Origin: Bacteroidales bacterium
GTDB lineage: Bacteria; Bacteroidota; Bacteroidia; Bacteroidales; JAADJA01
Direction: 5' to 3'
NCBI GenBank assembly: GCA_020438105.1
Contig: JAGQVE010000002.1
Span: forward strand, 1 to 64,000
DNA length: 64,000 bases
Shown: positions 44,768 to 54,237 of the stretch, in pieces
Position numbering within the stretch: the first letter of the stretch is position 1
How the letters are laid out: the number at the start of each line of letters is the position of its first letter
Made by a program: the position numbers and the translations under genes
Notes under the pieces: model-generated
Seen by the model: only the letters and a program-made list of their open reading frames with translations
Databases searched by the model: none
What the model was told of the DNA's origin: nothing

Positions 44768-45709
44768 CTATAAGGATAACAGCAGCCCTTTCAGTTCGAA
44801 AGGGCTTTTTTTATGACTAAGAATTAAACTCCCCCGATAAATATCATCAACCCTGCATTCAATCGTCTCTTTTTGTGCATCATGATTACCTAATATTGCT
44901 AATGGCAAAAGAATATTTTTACCATAATCATTTTGGAGTTCCAAGGCTGGTGTTTCTTTCTCAGGATATTTTTGAATACTGGTCCTGCATACTATGGTAA
45001 AAGCATATGTTTCCCCTATGGTATAAAAAGGATGATCCGGCTCAAAATAAAAACCTGATTCACCCCTGATCATTCGGCACCTCACCAACTGACCGGGCTT
45101 TAAAAAGTACTTTTGATAATATTTTGTTCTGAGGTGGTAAGTCCTGTCCAAATCATCTTTCAAAATATAATATTCGTATTTCTGACTAAGCGTTCGTAAA
45201 CCCGAAATACGGAAGCTGTGGTAGGCATTTTTTATAATTTCATCAAAACAAGAAGCTTGAGGTTCGGCATCCACATAAATTTGTCCTTTTTTAATTCGGA
45301 TCACCCTGGCTTCTAATTCATCTAAATCTTTTTCGCTCCAGTCAAATGAAGTTTTTATCTTATTCCCAAAATGATCTTTAAGGATTACAATTTTTTCCTG
45401 CTCTCCCAATTTATTGATGATCGTGTCATATCCCAAAACCTGAAATTTGTACAACTGACCTGGTTTATAGATGGGATGCTCAGGTTCGATGAAAATTTTA
45501 CCGGTGCAATTGATATGATCAACCCGGCAATTTATTTTTTGACCTTTTGTTAGATTATAAAAACGATACTCATCGGCATTCAGGAGATGTTTATAACCAT
45601 TCGGGTCGCTCAATTTGAAGTATTTATCACCGGAAGGTAAAACCAATTCACCCTCCAGGGTAAATTCATAAAAACACCCTTCGATTATCTTTATAAACTC
45701 ACCTTTCAT
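44768..45709 (-). CDS. uncharacterised four-repeat beta-rich protein, rel-linked
   Basis: I do not recognise this 313-aa soluble protein. It consists of four tandem ~75-80-residue units (about 3-82, 83-153, 154-233, 234-306). Each has Y-x-F-x-(V/I), a (K)-x-x-D/N-x-x-G turn, and ends I-x-CRV-x-x-I-x-x-G-x-(I/L). Units 1 and 3 are the most alike and carry IEPEHPIYKPG and FEPDHPFYTIG. The spacing suggests small OB-like barrels, perhaps binding nucleic acid or a ligand. It follows the Rel gene by 10 bases and is probably in its operon. No signal peptide is present. Function unknown. Confidence 0.75.
   Translation of the reverse strand: MKGEFIKIIEGCFYEFTLEGELVLPSGDKYFKLSDPNGYKHLLNADEYRFYNLTKGQKINCRVDHINCTGKIFIEPEHPIYKPGQLYKFQVLGYDTIINKLGEQEKIVILKDHFGNKIKTSFDWSEKDLDELEARVIRIKKGQIYVDAEPQASCFDEIIKNAYHSFRISGLRTLSQKYEYYILKDDLDRTYHLRTKYYQKYFLKPGQLVRCRMIRGESGFYFEPDHPFYTIGETYAFTIVCRTSIQKYPEKETPALELQNDYGKNILLPLAILGNHDAQKETIECRVDDIYRGSLILSHKKSPFELKGLLLSL
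44785..44812 (+). terminator. intrinsic terminator inside the 3' end of the convergent gene
   Basis: GCCCTTTC (44785-44792), loop AGTTC, GAAAGGGC (44798-44805), then T7. It ends the frameshifted T9SS gene 24 bases after its stop, but lies within the last codons (SPFELKGLL) of the convergent gene at 44768. Confidence 0.85.
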
Positions 45710-45719
45710 TTTGATTTTA

Positions 45720-47924
45720 CTAACTTAAATTGATGCGGGTGGCCTTTTTAACTCCTTTGATTTTTAGCAGCTTGTGAATGAGCATTTCGAGGTGTGAGGT
45801 ATCCTTAACACTCAGCTTGATCCTGGCTTCAAATCCATTTCCTTTGCCTGAATCAACATTAAGTGAAACCATATTTACCTTAAAGTCATTGGAAATAACC
45901 GTGGTGATATTATTCAAAATTCCAACATCATCATCTCCAACGATATTGATAGTGGTGAGCCAGGTTTTGTGTTCATCGGTTTTGCGCCATTTAACATCTA
46001 TAACCCGGTAATTGTATTTGGATAACATTTGACGTGCATTGGGGCAATTGATGCGATGAATGGTTATGCCTTTACCCACGGTTACAAAACCAAAAACAGC
46101 ATCACCGGAAATCGGATTGCAGCACCTGGCCAGCTCATAGTCAAGGTTATCGATATCATTATCAATAACCATATAATCACGCGACTCGTCGGTTTTTGTT
46201 TGTTTTACCGATTTTTCAGCATCTGCCGGCAAGTCCTTTGCTATTGTAGTTTTTTCCTGATCCTCGTCACTTATTGATTTTTTAATGTCGTTCAAATCAA
46301 TTTTTTCAATGGCGATGAGATAATATAAATCAACCGATGAGCTCAGTTTATACTGCTTAATCAGTTTGTCAACAATGGCATCATTAAACTGGATTTTTCT
46401 GTTCCTTAGTTTTCTGCGCAATATTTCCTTCCCGATCTCCGCTTCCTGGAAACGCTCCTCTTTCATGGCCCTTTTTATCTTCCCTTTGGCCTTGTTAGTT
46501 ACCACAAAGGAAAGCCAATCCATTTTGGGTTTCTGGTTTTTAGAGGTGATGATCTCAACCCTGTCGCCATTTTGCAAAACATAACGAATGGGCACAATGC
46601 GGTTGTTTACGCGGGCTCCATTGCACATATCCCCCACACTGGTGTGAATATCATAGGCAAAATCAAGCACCGTAGCACCGTGAGGAAGCGTTCTTAAATC
46701 ACCTTCAGGAGTAAAAACAAAGGTTTTATCGCTGTACAAGTCAATTTTTGATACACCAGCCTTATCCAGTATTTCTGCATCGGCATTTTCAATAACATCC
46801 CTTATGCGAAACATCCACTCCTCCTGCTCAGCTTTTTTACCCCCTTCTTTATATTTCCAGTGCGCTGCCAGTCCCTGCTCTGCAACACTGTCCATTCGTT
46901 TGGTTCTGATCTGAACCTCAACCCATTTCCCGTTAGGGCCAAAAACGGTGGTATGCAACGATTCATAACCACTCGCTTTGGGGGTTGTGATCCAGTCGCG
47001 CAGCCGGTTTGGATTGGGTTGATAAATATCCGTTACAATAGAATACACCTTCCAGCAATCTGCTTTTTCCTTGTTCCTGGGTGTATCCACAATCACACGA
47101 ATAGCGAACAGGTCATACACCTCATCGAATCCAACATTTTGCTTTTTCATTTTTTGCCAAATGCTGTGAATCGATTTTGGACGGCCTTTTATTTCAAATT
47201 CAAAACCTTGCTTAAAAAGCTCCTTTTCGATGGGGGAAACAAAATCAGCGATATAAGCATTTTGCTTTGCGCGCGAATCTTTTACCTTTTTACTGATACT
47301 TCGGTAAATTGCTGTATGAGCATGCTTCATCCACAGCTCCTCAAGCTCGGTTTTAACATTGTACAAGCCCAAACGATGCGCAATGGGAATATAAATATGA
47401 TTTACCTCGGCCAGGAATTTTTGGGATTTTTCCACGGGGATTTCATTGAATTTCCGCATATCATAAAGCCTGTGGGCAAGTTTGATCAGAATCACCCTGA
47501 TATCGGGTACCAATGAAAGGTATAGCTTTCTGAAACTATCGGAATGAATTGAAATTTTTTCTGTTTGAATGTCAGAGAGCTTATTATATCCTTCAACGAT
47601 AATAGCCACTTCTTCTCCAAACTCCTTTTTAATATCATTCAGCGTGGTGATTTCGCCATCCACCACATTATGAAGTAAAGCACAAATTACCGAAGTCATT
47701 CCAAGATTCACCTCTTTCAAAACGATACGTGCCACTTCTATGCTATGATAAACATAATCCTCGCCGTTCTTTTCCCAATTTGGGTAATGAAATTCAAGAA
47801 CTTTATCAAATGCTTTCCTTAGCCTGACCGACTCATCTTTATTAAGAATGGGTGCACAGTAAATAAGTAAAGATTTGTATATCTTTTTAATCCTTTGTGT
47901 ATTTTGAGTTGATTGGTTCATCAA
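45720..47924 (-). CDS. RelA/SpoT-family (p)ppGpp synthetase with degenerate hydrolase domain
   Basis: 734 aa with the long RSH order: HD (about 35-195), synthetase (about 240-360, GRPKSIHSIWQKM, YDLFAIRVIVD, GYESLHTTVFG, VEVQIRT), TGS (about 400-465) and C-terminal ACT (about 655-734). The synthetase motifs look intact. The hydrolase metal site does not: the HDVVED block reads HNVVDG (residues 85-90) and ADRLHNMR reads AHRLYDMR (150-157). The protein should make the alarmone but not degrade it. A second, bifunctional copy elsewhere is expected. A -7-like TACTTTTG lies upstream at 47951-47944. Confidence 0.93.
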   Translation of the reverse strand: MMNQSTQNTQRIKKIYKSLLIYCAPILNKDESVRLRKAFDKVLEFHYPNWEKNGEDYVYHSIEVARIVLKEVNLGMTSVICALLHNVVDGEITTLNDIKKEFGEEVAIIVEGYNKLSDIQTEKISIHSDSFRKLYLSLVPDIRVILIKLAHRLYDMRKFNEIPVEKSQKFLAEVNHIYIPIAHRLGLYNVKTELEELWMKHAHTAIYRSISKKVKDSRAKQNAYIADFVSPIEKELFKQGFEFEIKGRPKSIHSIWQKMKKQNVGFDEVYDLFAIRVIVDTPRNKEKADCWKVYSIVTDIYQPNPNRLRDWITTPKASGYESLHTTVFGPNGKWVEVQIRTKRMDSVAEQGLAAHWKYKEGGKKAEQEEWMFRIRDVIENADAEILDKAGVSKIDLYSDKTFVFTPEGDLRTLPHGATVLDFAYDIHTSVGDMCNGARVNNRIVPIRYVLQNGDRVEIITSKNQKPKMDWLSFVVTNKAKGKIKRAMKEERFQEAEIGKEILRRKLRNRKIQFNDAIVDKLIKQYKLSSSVDLYYLIAIEKIDLNDIKKSISDEDQEKTTIAKDLPADAEKSVKQTKTDESRDYMVIDNDIDNLDYELARCCNPISGDAVFGFVTVGKGITIHRINCPNARQMLSKYNYRVIDVKWRKTDEHKTWLTTINIVGDDDVGILNNITTVISNDFKVNMVSLNVDSGKGNGFEARIKLSVKDTSHLEMLIHKLLKIKGVKKATRINLS

Positions 47925-48019
47925 TTTAAAAAGAATATAGTTGCAAAAGTATAACAGCTAAATATGAAAACAGGTTGCGTTGATGTTTTATTTTGCCATT
48001 ATTGGAATTTATAAGTCAT

Positions 48020-48054
48020 AAAAAAACGGGCTGAAGATATCCTCCGGCCCGTTT
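48020..48054 (-). terminator. intrinsic terminator of the nfeD-floA operon
   Basis: On the minus strand AAACGGGC (48054-48047) pairs with GCCCGTTT (48031-48024), followed by a T run (48026-48020). It lies 22 bases past the floA stop. Confidence 0.85.
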
Positions 48055-48075
48055 AAATTTCATTTAAAATTTGAT

Positions 48076-49089
48076 TTAAATTTCGGAGGAATCATCCTTT
48101 TTGTCATTTTTCCTTTTCGACTGCTGTTGGGGTTCTCCAATGGCATCCCTCATTTTGGTATCAGCCATAATGTTTTTATAGCGGTAATAATCCATGATTC
48201 CTAAATTTCCATTTCTGAATGCTTCCGCAATAGCCAACGGAACCTCAACTTCCGCTTCAATTACTTTAGCTCTTGCTTCCTGTGCTTTGGCTTTCATTTC
48301 CTGTTCAAGAGCAACGGCCATTGCACGGCGTTCTTCGGCTTTAGCCTGGGCGATATTTTTATCGGCATTGGCTTGATCCATTTGCAAAACAGCACCAATA
48401 TTTTTTCCGATATCGATATCTGCAATATCAATGGAAAGTATCTCAAAGGCAGTTCCTGAGTCGAGGCCTTTTTCGAGCACAACGCGTGAAATAGAATCAG
48501 GGTTTTCAAGCACCGATTTATGTGAATCGGCTGAACCGATGGAAGAAACAACTCCCTCACCTACCCTGGCAAGCACGGTTTCTTCGCCGGCACCACCCAC
48601 CAGTTGTTTGATATTTGCCCGCACAGTTACCCTGGCTTTGGCAATTAACTGGATACCATCTTTGGCAACAGCTGTTACCGGCGGTGTATCTATCACCTTG
48701 GGATTTACTGACATTTGCACGGCTTCCAGCACATTTCTACCGGCGAGATCGATGGCTGTAGCCACTTTGAATTCAAGATTCATGTTGGCTTTGTCAGCCG
48801 ATATTAAAGCATTCACCACAGGTACCACATTTCCTCCGGCCAGGTAATGCGCTTCCAATTCGTCGCGATTTACCTTGAGTCCGGCTTTCGTTGCAGAGAT
48901 CATACTCCTTACGATAACCTGTGGTGGAACTTTACGCCAACGCATTAATACCAGCTGAATAAGCGATATCCTTACGCTTGAAAGTAATGCCGTGAACCAC
49001 AAGCCCACAGGAATAAAATAAAAGATTATCCAGAGCGCAAACAAGGATGCCACTCCAAAGGCAATGTAAATAAATGCGTTAGCTTCCAT
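48076..49089 (-). CDS. floA: flotillin-like membrane scaffold FloA
   Basis: 337 aa. Hydrophobic N-terminal segments (about 5-45) anchor an SPFH/flotillin domain ([43 protein letters not shown]) and a C-terminal Ala/Glu-rich coiled coil (about 230-300, [27 protein letters not shown]). FloA organises functional membrane microdomains and interacts with NfeD. The start lies immediately after the nfeD stop, and the pair ends at an intrinsic terminator. Confidence 0.95.
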   Translation of the reverse strand: MEANAFIYIAFGVASLFALWIIFYFIPVGLWFTALLSSVRISLIQLVLMRWRKVPPQVIVRSMISATKAGLKVNRDELEAHYLAGGNVVPVVNALISADKANMNLEFKVATAIDLAGRNVLEAVQMSVNPKVIDTPPVTAVAKDGIQLIAKARVTVRANIKQLVGGAGEETVLARVGEGVVSSIGSADSHKSVLENPDSISRVVLEKGLDSGTAFEILSIDIADIDIGKNIGAVLQMDQANADKNIAQAKAEERRAMAVALEQEMKAKAQEARAKVIEAEVEVPLAIAEAFRNGNLGIMDYYRYKNIMADTKMRDAIGEPQQQSKRKNDKKDDSSEI

Positions 49090-49563
49090 TTATAAAGGTT
49101 TTTTAAGTTTAACAGTTATTTTATTGATGTCGATTTTTGTAACAACGATTTCAGAACCCTGGTCAATCATTTCGCCATTTGTTCTCACTTCAAAATAATT
49201 ACCATTAAAACTGGCTTTCCCCATGGGCACCAGCCGGGATATTGCTTTTCCGGAATCTCCTACTTTGATCTGCTCTTCATTGATCGTATTCACCCGCCCA
49301 TCAATGGAGGCTTTCAAGGAGGCTTTCTTCCAGGTATTGGACTTAAGGGCAAACCACAATGCAACAACGGAGACCACAATAGTGGCTCCCAGGGTTATGG
49401 TGCCGGCAATTTTACCGTACTCGGTATAGGCTTGATAAACGCCAATTGCGATCAATATAAATCCTACTACACCTGCCAGATTAGTCCCTGGTAATACAAG
49501 AATTTCGAGCAAGAGGAATAAAAACCCGATAATGATCAATACTGCAATAATGGTCCAGGACAT
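49090..49563 (-). CDS. NfeD-like membrane protein
   Basis: 157 aa. About three hydrophobic helices (about 5-75, LLLEILVLPGTNLAGVVGFILIAIGV) lead to a C-terminal OB-fold NfeD domain (about 90-157, GDSGKAISRLVPMGKASFNGNYFEVRTNGEMIDQGSEIVVTKI). This is the short form lacking the ClpP-like protease. NfeD anchors and stabilises FloA, whose gene begins at the next base. It starts 5 bases after the clpS stop. Confidence 0.93.
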   Translation of the reverse strand: MSWTIIAVLIIIGFLFLLLEILVLPGTNLAGVVGFILIAIGVYQAYTEYGKIAGTITLGATIVVSVVALWFALKSNTWKKASLKASIDGRVNTINEEQIKVGDSGKAISRLVPMGKASFNGNYFEVRTNGEMIDQGSEIVVTKIDINKITVKLKKPL

Positions 49564-49568
49564 AATTT

Positions 49569-49841
49569 TCAGGCTATGGTAACACTTAATTTACGGTTGA
49601 GCATTTCGTCGTGAGGGGGTTTTAATTCAGTAAATGATCCTGATTTCACCGTGCATTTCCCATTATAATGAGCAATCATGGCACATTGTTCAGCCTGGTA
49701 CGGATCATGTCCGCACACATCTATGAGTGTTTCAATTACGAAATCAAAAGTATTTACGTCGTCATTAAAAAGTATAAGATCATTTTCATTTGAACTTAAC
49801 TCCTCGGTGGCGTCGGCTGGCTGAAGTTTCTCGGGTATCAT
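49569..49841 (-). CDS. clpS: ATP-dependent Clp protease adaptor ClpS
   Basis: 90 aa. The core block LILFNDDVNTFDFVIETLIDVCGHDPYQAEQCAMIAHYNGKC is the ClpS fold, with the N-degron pocket Asn-Asp (NDD) and a conserved His in AHYNGK. It delivers N-end rule substrates to ClpAP/ClpCP. It appears to head a clpS-nfeD-floA operon. Confidence 0.95.
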   Translation of the reverse strand: MIPEKLQPADATEELSSNENDLILFNDDVNTFDFVIETLIDVCGHDPYQAEQCAMIAHYNGKCTVKSGSFTELKPPHDEMLNRKLSVTIA

Positions 49842-49908
49842 TTCCAGGTTCCCTTTATATTGCTTTAAAAATAAGCATAATTATAATTTCAAAGGCAATT
49901 ATATGAAA

Positions 49909-49916
49909 TATCTTTG
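49909..49916 (+). promoter_or_regulatory. Bacteroidota -7 element (TAnnTTTG) for the NUDIX gene
   Basis: TATCTTTG 70 bases before the start at 49987; no TTG at the expected -33. Confidence 0.35.
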
Positions 49917-49986
49917 CACGTTTGAACCGAATTTATAAAATGTGGAAAAATTCTGAACCCAGAAGCTATCTTTCTGTTATTGGAAT

Positions 49987-50634
49987 ATGAATATAAGTGG
50001 TGAAAATTTCAATAAATTTTGTGAGCAGCTCGGCGAAAGGTTAAAAGCCACTTTGCCCGGTACAGAGGCACATCTTAAAATGGCTTCAAGGCTTCGCCTT
50101 CAGGAAATGGTAAATGCCTATAATACTGAAAATGCAATTAAAAGTGCCGTGCTTATTTTATTTTATTTGGATAAAAACAAAGTTTCCATACCCTTTATTC
50201 TCAGACCCGATTATAATGGTGTTCATTCAGGACAGGTGGCGTTTCCCGGAGGCCGATACGAAAAGGATGACAAATCAATGATTGAAACAGCGCTGCGGGA
50301 AGCGCAGGAGGAGGTGAATATTGATCCAAATAAAGTATCCATATTAGGAACTCTCACCAACCTTTATATTCCTCCCTCAAATTACATTGTAACCCCGGTG
50401 GTGGCTTTCACTGAAACTAAACCTGATTTTGTGAGAGATCCGTCAGAAGTTGCCCAAATTATCGAGGCTGAAATTGATTTTCTTTTCAATCCTGATTTAC
50501 GCAAAGAGAAAATAATCAACGTCAGAGGTTATGAAATTGAGGCTCCTTACTTCGACATTGATAATTATGTCGTTTGGGGCGCTACCGCCATGATGTTAAG
50601 CGAGTTAACTGAAGTAATTGAAAGTATCAATTAA
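49987..50634 (+). CDS. NUDIX hydrolase, CoA pyrophosphatase-like (NudL)
   Basis: 215 aa. The NUDIX box G-x5-E-x7-REU-x-EE-x-G-like is GGRYEKDDKSMIETALREAQEEV (near 85-107), though the final Gly is Asn. The preceding HSGQVAFPGG is the hallmark of the NudL/CoAse branch that splits coenzyme A to phosphopantetheine and 3',5'-ADP. The start is the ATG at 49987. Confidence 0.88.
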   Translation: MNISGENFNKFCEQLGERLKATLPGTEAHLKMASRLRLQEMVNAYNTENAIKSAVLILFYLDKNKVSIPFILRPDYNGVHSGQVAFPGGRYEKDDKSMIETALREAQEEVNIDPNKVSILGTLTNLYIPPSNYIVTPVVAFTETKPDFVRDPSEVAQIIEAEIDFLFNPDLRKEKIINVRGYEIEAPYFDIDNYVVWGATAMMLSELTEVIESIN

Positions 50635-50641
50635 ATCAACT

Positions 50642-51067
50642 TTAATCCTCAACGATAATTTCATAATCGATCTCGGCTGCTTTACTCAGCATGGCTGTTA
50701 CCCCGCAATAACGGTCTTGTGACAATGTTACAGCCTTTTCCAGTTTATCCATTGGCAAGTCATTACCTTTAAATTTGTAAATGATCTTGATTTTGTGATA
50801 ATATTTAGGATGCTCTTCAGTAAGCTCAGCCTCCACATCGATATCCAGTTTTTCAAAATCAACCCGCATCTTCTTTAAGATTGAAACTACATCCATTCCG
50901 GTACATCCGCCCAGCGACACCAGTGTGAGCGCTTTCGGCCGGGGCCCGCGATCATTCCCCCCAACGGATTCATCAGCATCGATAATAATTTTATGGTTGT
51001 TAACGGTGGCCTCAAAAGCCATGTCCTCGGTATAGTTTATGGATACTTTATTTTTCATAATGTTCAA
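50642..51067 (-). CDS. OsmC/Ohr family protein
   Basis: 141 aa. The two reactive cysteines of the family are present in SLGGCTGMDVVSIL and in SQDRYCGVTAML. OsmC proteins reduce organic hydroperoxides. The order of elements (MAFEATVNNHKIIIDADESVGGNDRGPRPKAL at the start) matches the YhfA-like OsmC subgroup. Confidence 0.93.
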   Translation of the reverse strand: MNIMKNKVSINYTEDMAFEATVNNHKIIIDADESVGGNDRGPRPKALTLVSLGGCTGMDVVSILKKMRVDFEKLDIDVEAELTEEHPKYYHKIKIIYKFKGNDLPMDKLEKAVTLSQDRYCGVTAMLSKAAEIDYEIIVED

Positions 51068-51134
51068 ATTTTAAGTGTGCTGCAAAATTAGCTAATTCTA
51101 ATTAGACAGAATTCTAAATAGCTACTTGCCATCA

Positions 51135-52214
51135 TTAATTGCCAATACAAACATCAGTTGGGCCAACTCCGGCCTGCAAAGAATCAATCAGGGTTCCTGT
51201 AGTTTGAAATCTGTAAACCCAACCATCCTGCTGAAAATCCCCGGCGTCTGTGGCGTAAATCACATCATTTTTCGAATCAAAATCCAGTGAATAAAAGCCA
51301 TTAGCATGGTTCATTATTTTTGCCAATTCCAAATTTGCAGAAGCAATAGATTGTTTATAAATACCTCCCGGATAAATATAAAATAACTCATCACCCCCAG
51401 CATTGATTTCAAGTTTTTCGGGATGCTGATCTGTTTCAGGAAATTCAAGATCAACCAAAATTGAATAATCCGAAGGATCAATGCAAACAAGATGACCTCT
51501 TGAATCGCCGGATGCCGGCCATCCATTCCAACCATGCCCGGAACACATCACCCACACATTTCCGTTTTCATCCACTTGAATCCCGGTTGGTTTGGGGTAA
51601 ACCATTACAGTTTGAGATACCTGCCTGGCATTTATATCAATAATCGTGATGGTACTATCAATGCTGTATCCACCCTGGTTCAGCACCCACAGGGCTTCAC
51701 CAACCTTCATCATTTTTTCAGGGCCTGTACCGGTTGACACTTCTCCCTGAACGGTTAATGCTTCTGGATCAAATACAAATACTTTATTATCCCAGGAACT
51801 TACCCATGCATTTCCATCACCTGTGTTTACAATAAATCTTGGCAAATTAATTCCCTCGATAGCACCTTTCTGCTGGAATGTTTTTAACGATACTGCACGA
51901 ATGATATTGGCATTATTTACAACAATAAATCCATCATTGTTTATTATGGTCATCGACTGGGCCAAATTACCCAATGGCAAAAGATTGTTTGATTTTTCGA
52001 ATAATTTGGGTGTCCTGTCTGAACCATCCATTTTGAACCAGGTAACACTGCCCGAACCGCTCGGAAATAGTCCTTCGTTCACAATGAAAATACCCTCACT
52101 AAAATCAGTTGTGCTCACAGGAGGTGTATCTTCATCCTTTGCGCATGAATAAAGTAAAAACATCGAAAATGCTAAAAGCATCAATCTGGAAATGGTGTTA
52201 AGTGAATTTTTCAT
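51135..52214 (-). CDS. BtuG-like surface lipoprotein, YncE-type beta-propeller
   Basis: 359 aa. A lipoprotein signal (LMLLAFSMFLLYSCAKDED) is followed by a seven-bladed-type propeller (GNLAQSMTIINNDGFIVVNNANIIRAVSL, GDGNAWVSSWDNKVFVFDP, DENGNVWVMCSGHGW) like the YncE/DUF5074 family. It lies 4 bases after a TonB receptor controlled by a cobalamin riboswitch. In Bacteroides, BtuG is exactly such a propeller lipoprotein that captures vitamin B12 and hands it to BtuB. The family and context make this assignment likely, though direct homology could not be tested. Confidence 0.8.
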   Translation of the reverse strand: MKNSLNTISRLMLLAFSMFLLYSCAKDEDTPPVSTTDFSEGIFIVNEGLFPSGSGSVTWFKMDGSDRTPKLFEKSNNLLPLGNLAQSMTIINNDGFIVVNNANIIRAVSLKTFQQKGAIEGINLPRFIVNTGDGNAWVSSWDNKVFVFDPEALTVQGEVSTGTGPEKMMKVGEALWVLNQGGYSIDSTITIIDINARQVSQTVMVYPKPTGIQVDENGNVWVMCSGHGWNGWPASGDSRGHLVCIDPSDYSILVDLEFPETDQHPEKLEINAGGDELFYIYPGGIYKQSIASANLELAKIMNHANGFYSLDFDSKNDVIYATDAGDFQQDGWVYRFQTTGTLIDSLQAGVGPTDVCIGN

Positions 52215-52218
52215 TTGT

Positions 52219-54126
52219 TTATTGAATTATTAATTGAATTGATATACTGTATGACCGTCCGGGCATGGGATAATACAAAACCGCCTGGTATTCCTCATTT
52301 AACAAATTGAGGATTTCGGCTTTTAAAATCAACCGGTCATTGTTAAATATTAAGCTTTTCTGAACATACATATTTGTAAGTAAATACCCCTCCATTGATT
52401 CCGTATTATCTGCTGATACATACCTTTCGCCCGTATATGATTGATCAACCCCCACTACCCAGTATGCGAATACCAGGTTTAAACTGAGCTGAAACCGGTG
52501 TTTGGGGATATAAATCAACTGCTTTTGATAAACCGGATCATTGTCGTACAATTTTTTTTCATTGGTTGACCTTGTGTAAGTATAGTTAGCCATGATACCT
52601 GCTTTTACTTTACCGAAGGAGACATTGGATTTTGCCGTAGCTTCAATACCTCTTGCCCATACCCTGCGAATATTTAAAGGCGACCAAAGGGCACCATCCG
52701 GAATCCACATGATCCAATCATCTACCATTGAATTAAAAGCAGTTAACTCTGAATAAAAATCAATCCTGGAAGCGGTGTCTGTTTTGTAAAGTAATCCAAT
52801 ATCCTGATTCCAGCTGGTTTCTGGCTTAAGCTCCGAATTGCCTCCGGGAATCCAGTAAAGATCATTGAAGGTAGGAATCCGAAAGTTCTTTGAAACGGTG
52901 GCTTTTATTTTAAGATTGTTTATTACCGGTCCTTCCAGGCCTAAAGAGGGTGTAAATGGCATAGTAAAATCAGTGTTAAAATCCTGCCTCATTTTCAAAT
53001 TGGCAACCCATTTATTTTGCAGAAATCGTTGTGAAATCAATAAATAAATTCCTGCCTGCTGCTGATTTATTTGTTGAGCATAGTTTACACTTTTCCCAGT
53101 CAGGTGAATTAATTCAACGCCGGCATCGAACATGGTGGATTTAGAAATTTGTTTATTCATTGAAACTTCTCCCTGAATTCGGGTTGTTTCAATCTCCGAA
53201 TCGATCTCAAGGACCTGCAAACTATCCGGATCAATATAATGCTCGTAATCATTAAACACGGCCAACTTGGCCGAAATAAATCCTTTGGGAATAAATTGTT
53301 TGCTTGACAAAACGCCTCTCAATGACCTGTCTTTCTGATCAGCATCAGCAGGCTTACTTGTTAATGTGGCCGGAATTTCTTTATCGTTTTCCTGGTACCA
53401 AAGCGAAATTCCTGAAATATTCCGACCCTTAAAATTTCGGAAAACATCCTGCATGAATCCCTTTTGCCGGAGTGCGGCATTTGCAAAATTTTCATATTCA
53501 CCTTCCAGGGATTTATACCTGAAATCATTTTGGGCTTTTCGGCCCATAACCTGGGTTTTAAAATACCATTTTGGATTGGCGTAAATAGCTTTAATATTTC
53601 CTGAATATTCATGAAAGCTGGCAATTGAATTATAAAAACTCAAATATTGAAGTTTTTTAAAAACAGGTTTGTTATTTAAATGAATGCCAGCACCAATATT
53701 ACCACTTCCGTATAAACTGCTGCTGCCTCCATATAAAATGGAAATATCATTGAAATAATTGGCCGGGATAATTGAAAGGTCGATGAGGCTGTTGTTCGGT
53801 GGATTAAGCTGAAAGCCATTCCAATACACACTAGATTGCGACGAGGTAGTACCACGGACAGACAGCAGGTTTAACCCATTCAGGTTGTAACGGTTAATGT
53901 TTAAGGAGCTATTTCGGTACAACAACTCCCCCAGCCCCACATTTCCTGAACCGGAGATTAGTGTACTATCGATGGATTCTACCTTTTGCCCTGCTGAGTA
54001 AGTCACAATCTTACTTGCTGAGACCCGAACATCCGGAAGCATATATATACTGTCGGGATGGAGTTTTTGTGCAAAAGTCCAGCTTGCAGTCAGTGTAAGG
54101 TAAAATATGATCAATAATTGCCTCAT
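52219..54126 (-). CDS. btuB: TonB-dependent receptor, BtuB-like cobalamin transporter
   Basis: 635 aa, the BtuB size. A signal peptide (RQLLIIFYLTLTASWTFAQ) leads to a plug without a carboxypeptidase-like domain (YMLPDVRVSASKIVTYSAGQ, SSLNINRYNLNGLNLLSVRGTTSSQ) and a barrel ending YSISIQLIIQ with an aromatic-rich last strand. A cobalamin riboswitch (54238-54410) lies in its leader, so expression falls when cobalamin is present. The next gene is a BtuG-like lipoprotein. Import of vitamin B12 is well supported by regulation and neighbours. Confidence 0.9.
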   Translation of the reverse strand: MRQLLIIFYLTLTASWTFAQKLHPDSIYMLPDVRVSASKIVTYSAGQKVESIDSTLISGSGNVGLGELLYRNSSLNINRYNLNGLNLLSVRGTTSSQSSVYWNGFQLNPPNNSLIDLSIIPANYFNDISILYGGSSSLYGSGNIGAGIHLNNKPVFKKLQYLSFYNSIASFHEYSGNIKAIYANPKWYFKTQVMGRKAQNDFRYKSLEGEYENFANAALRQKGFMQDVFRNFKGRNISGISLWYQENDKEIPATLTSKPADADQKDRSLRGVLSSKQFIPKGFISAKLAVFNDYEHYIDPDSLQVLEIDSEIETTRIQGEVSMNKQISKSTMFDAGVELIHLTGKSVNYAQQINQQQAGIYLLISQRFLQNKWVANLKMRQDFNTDFTMPFTPSLGLEGPVINNLKIKATVSKNFRIPTFNDLYWIPGGNSELKPETSWNQDIGLLYKTDTASRIDFYSELTAFNSMVDDWIMWIPDGALWSPLNIRRVWARGIEATAKSNVSFGKVKAGIMANYTYTRSTNEKKLYDNDPVYQKQLIYIPKHRFQLSLNLVFAYWVVGVDQSYTGERYVSADNTESMEGYLLTNMYVQKSLIFNNDRLILKAEILNLLNEEYQAVLYYPMPGRSYSISIQLIIQ

Positions 54127-54237
54127 GTGATTTAATTGATCGCACTTTTAAAACCTACAGGAAAAAGAATGCCGAATAGTTGACGGATCAATTATCCACC
54201 GCTTTTTACCCGAAAGCTTTGAATGTTTTGCATAATT

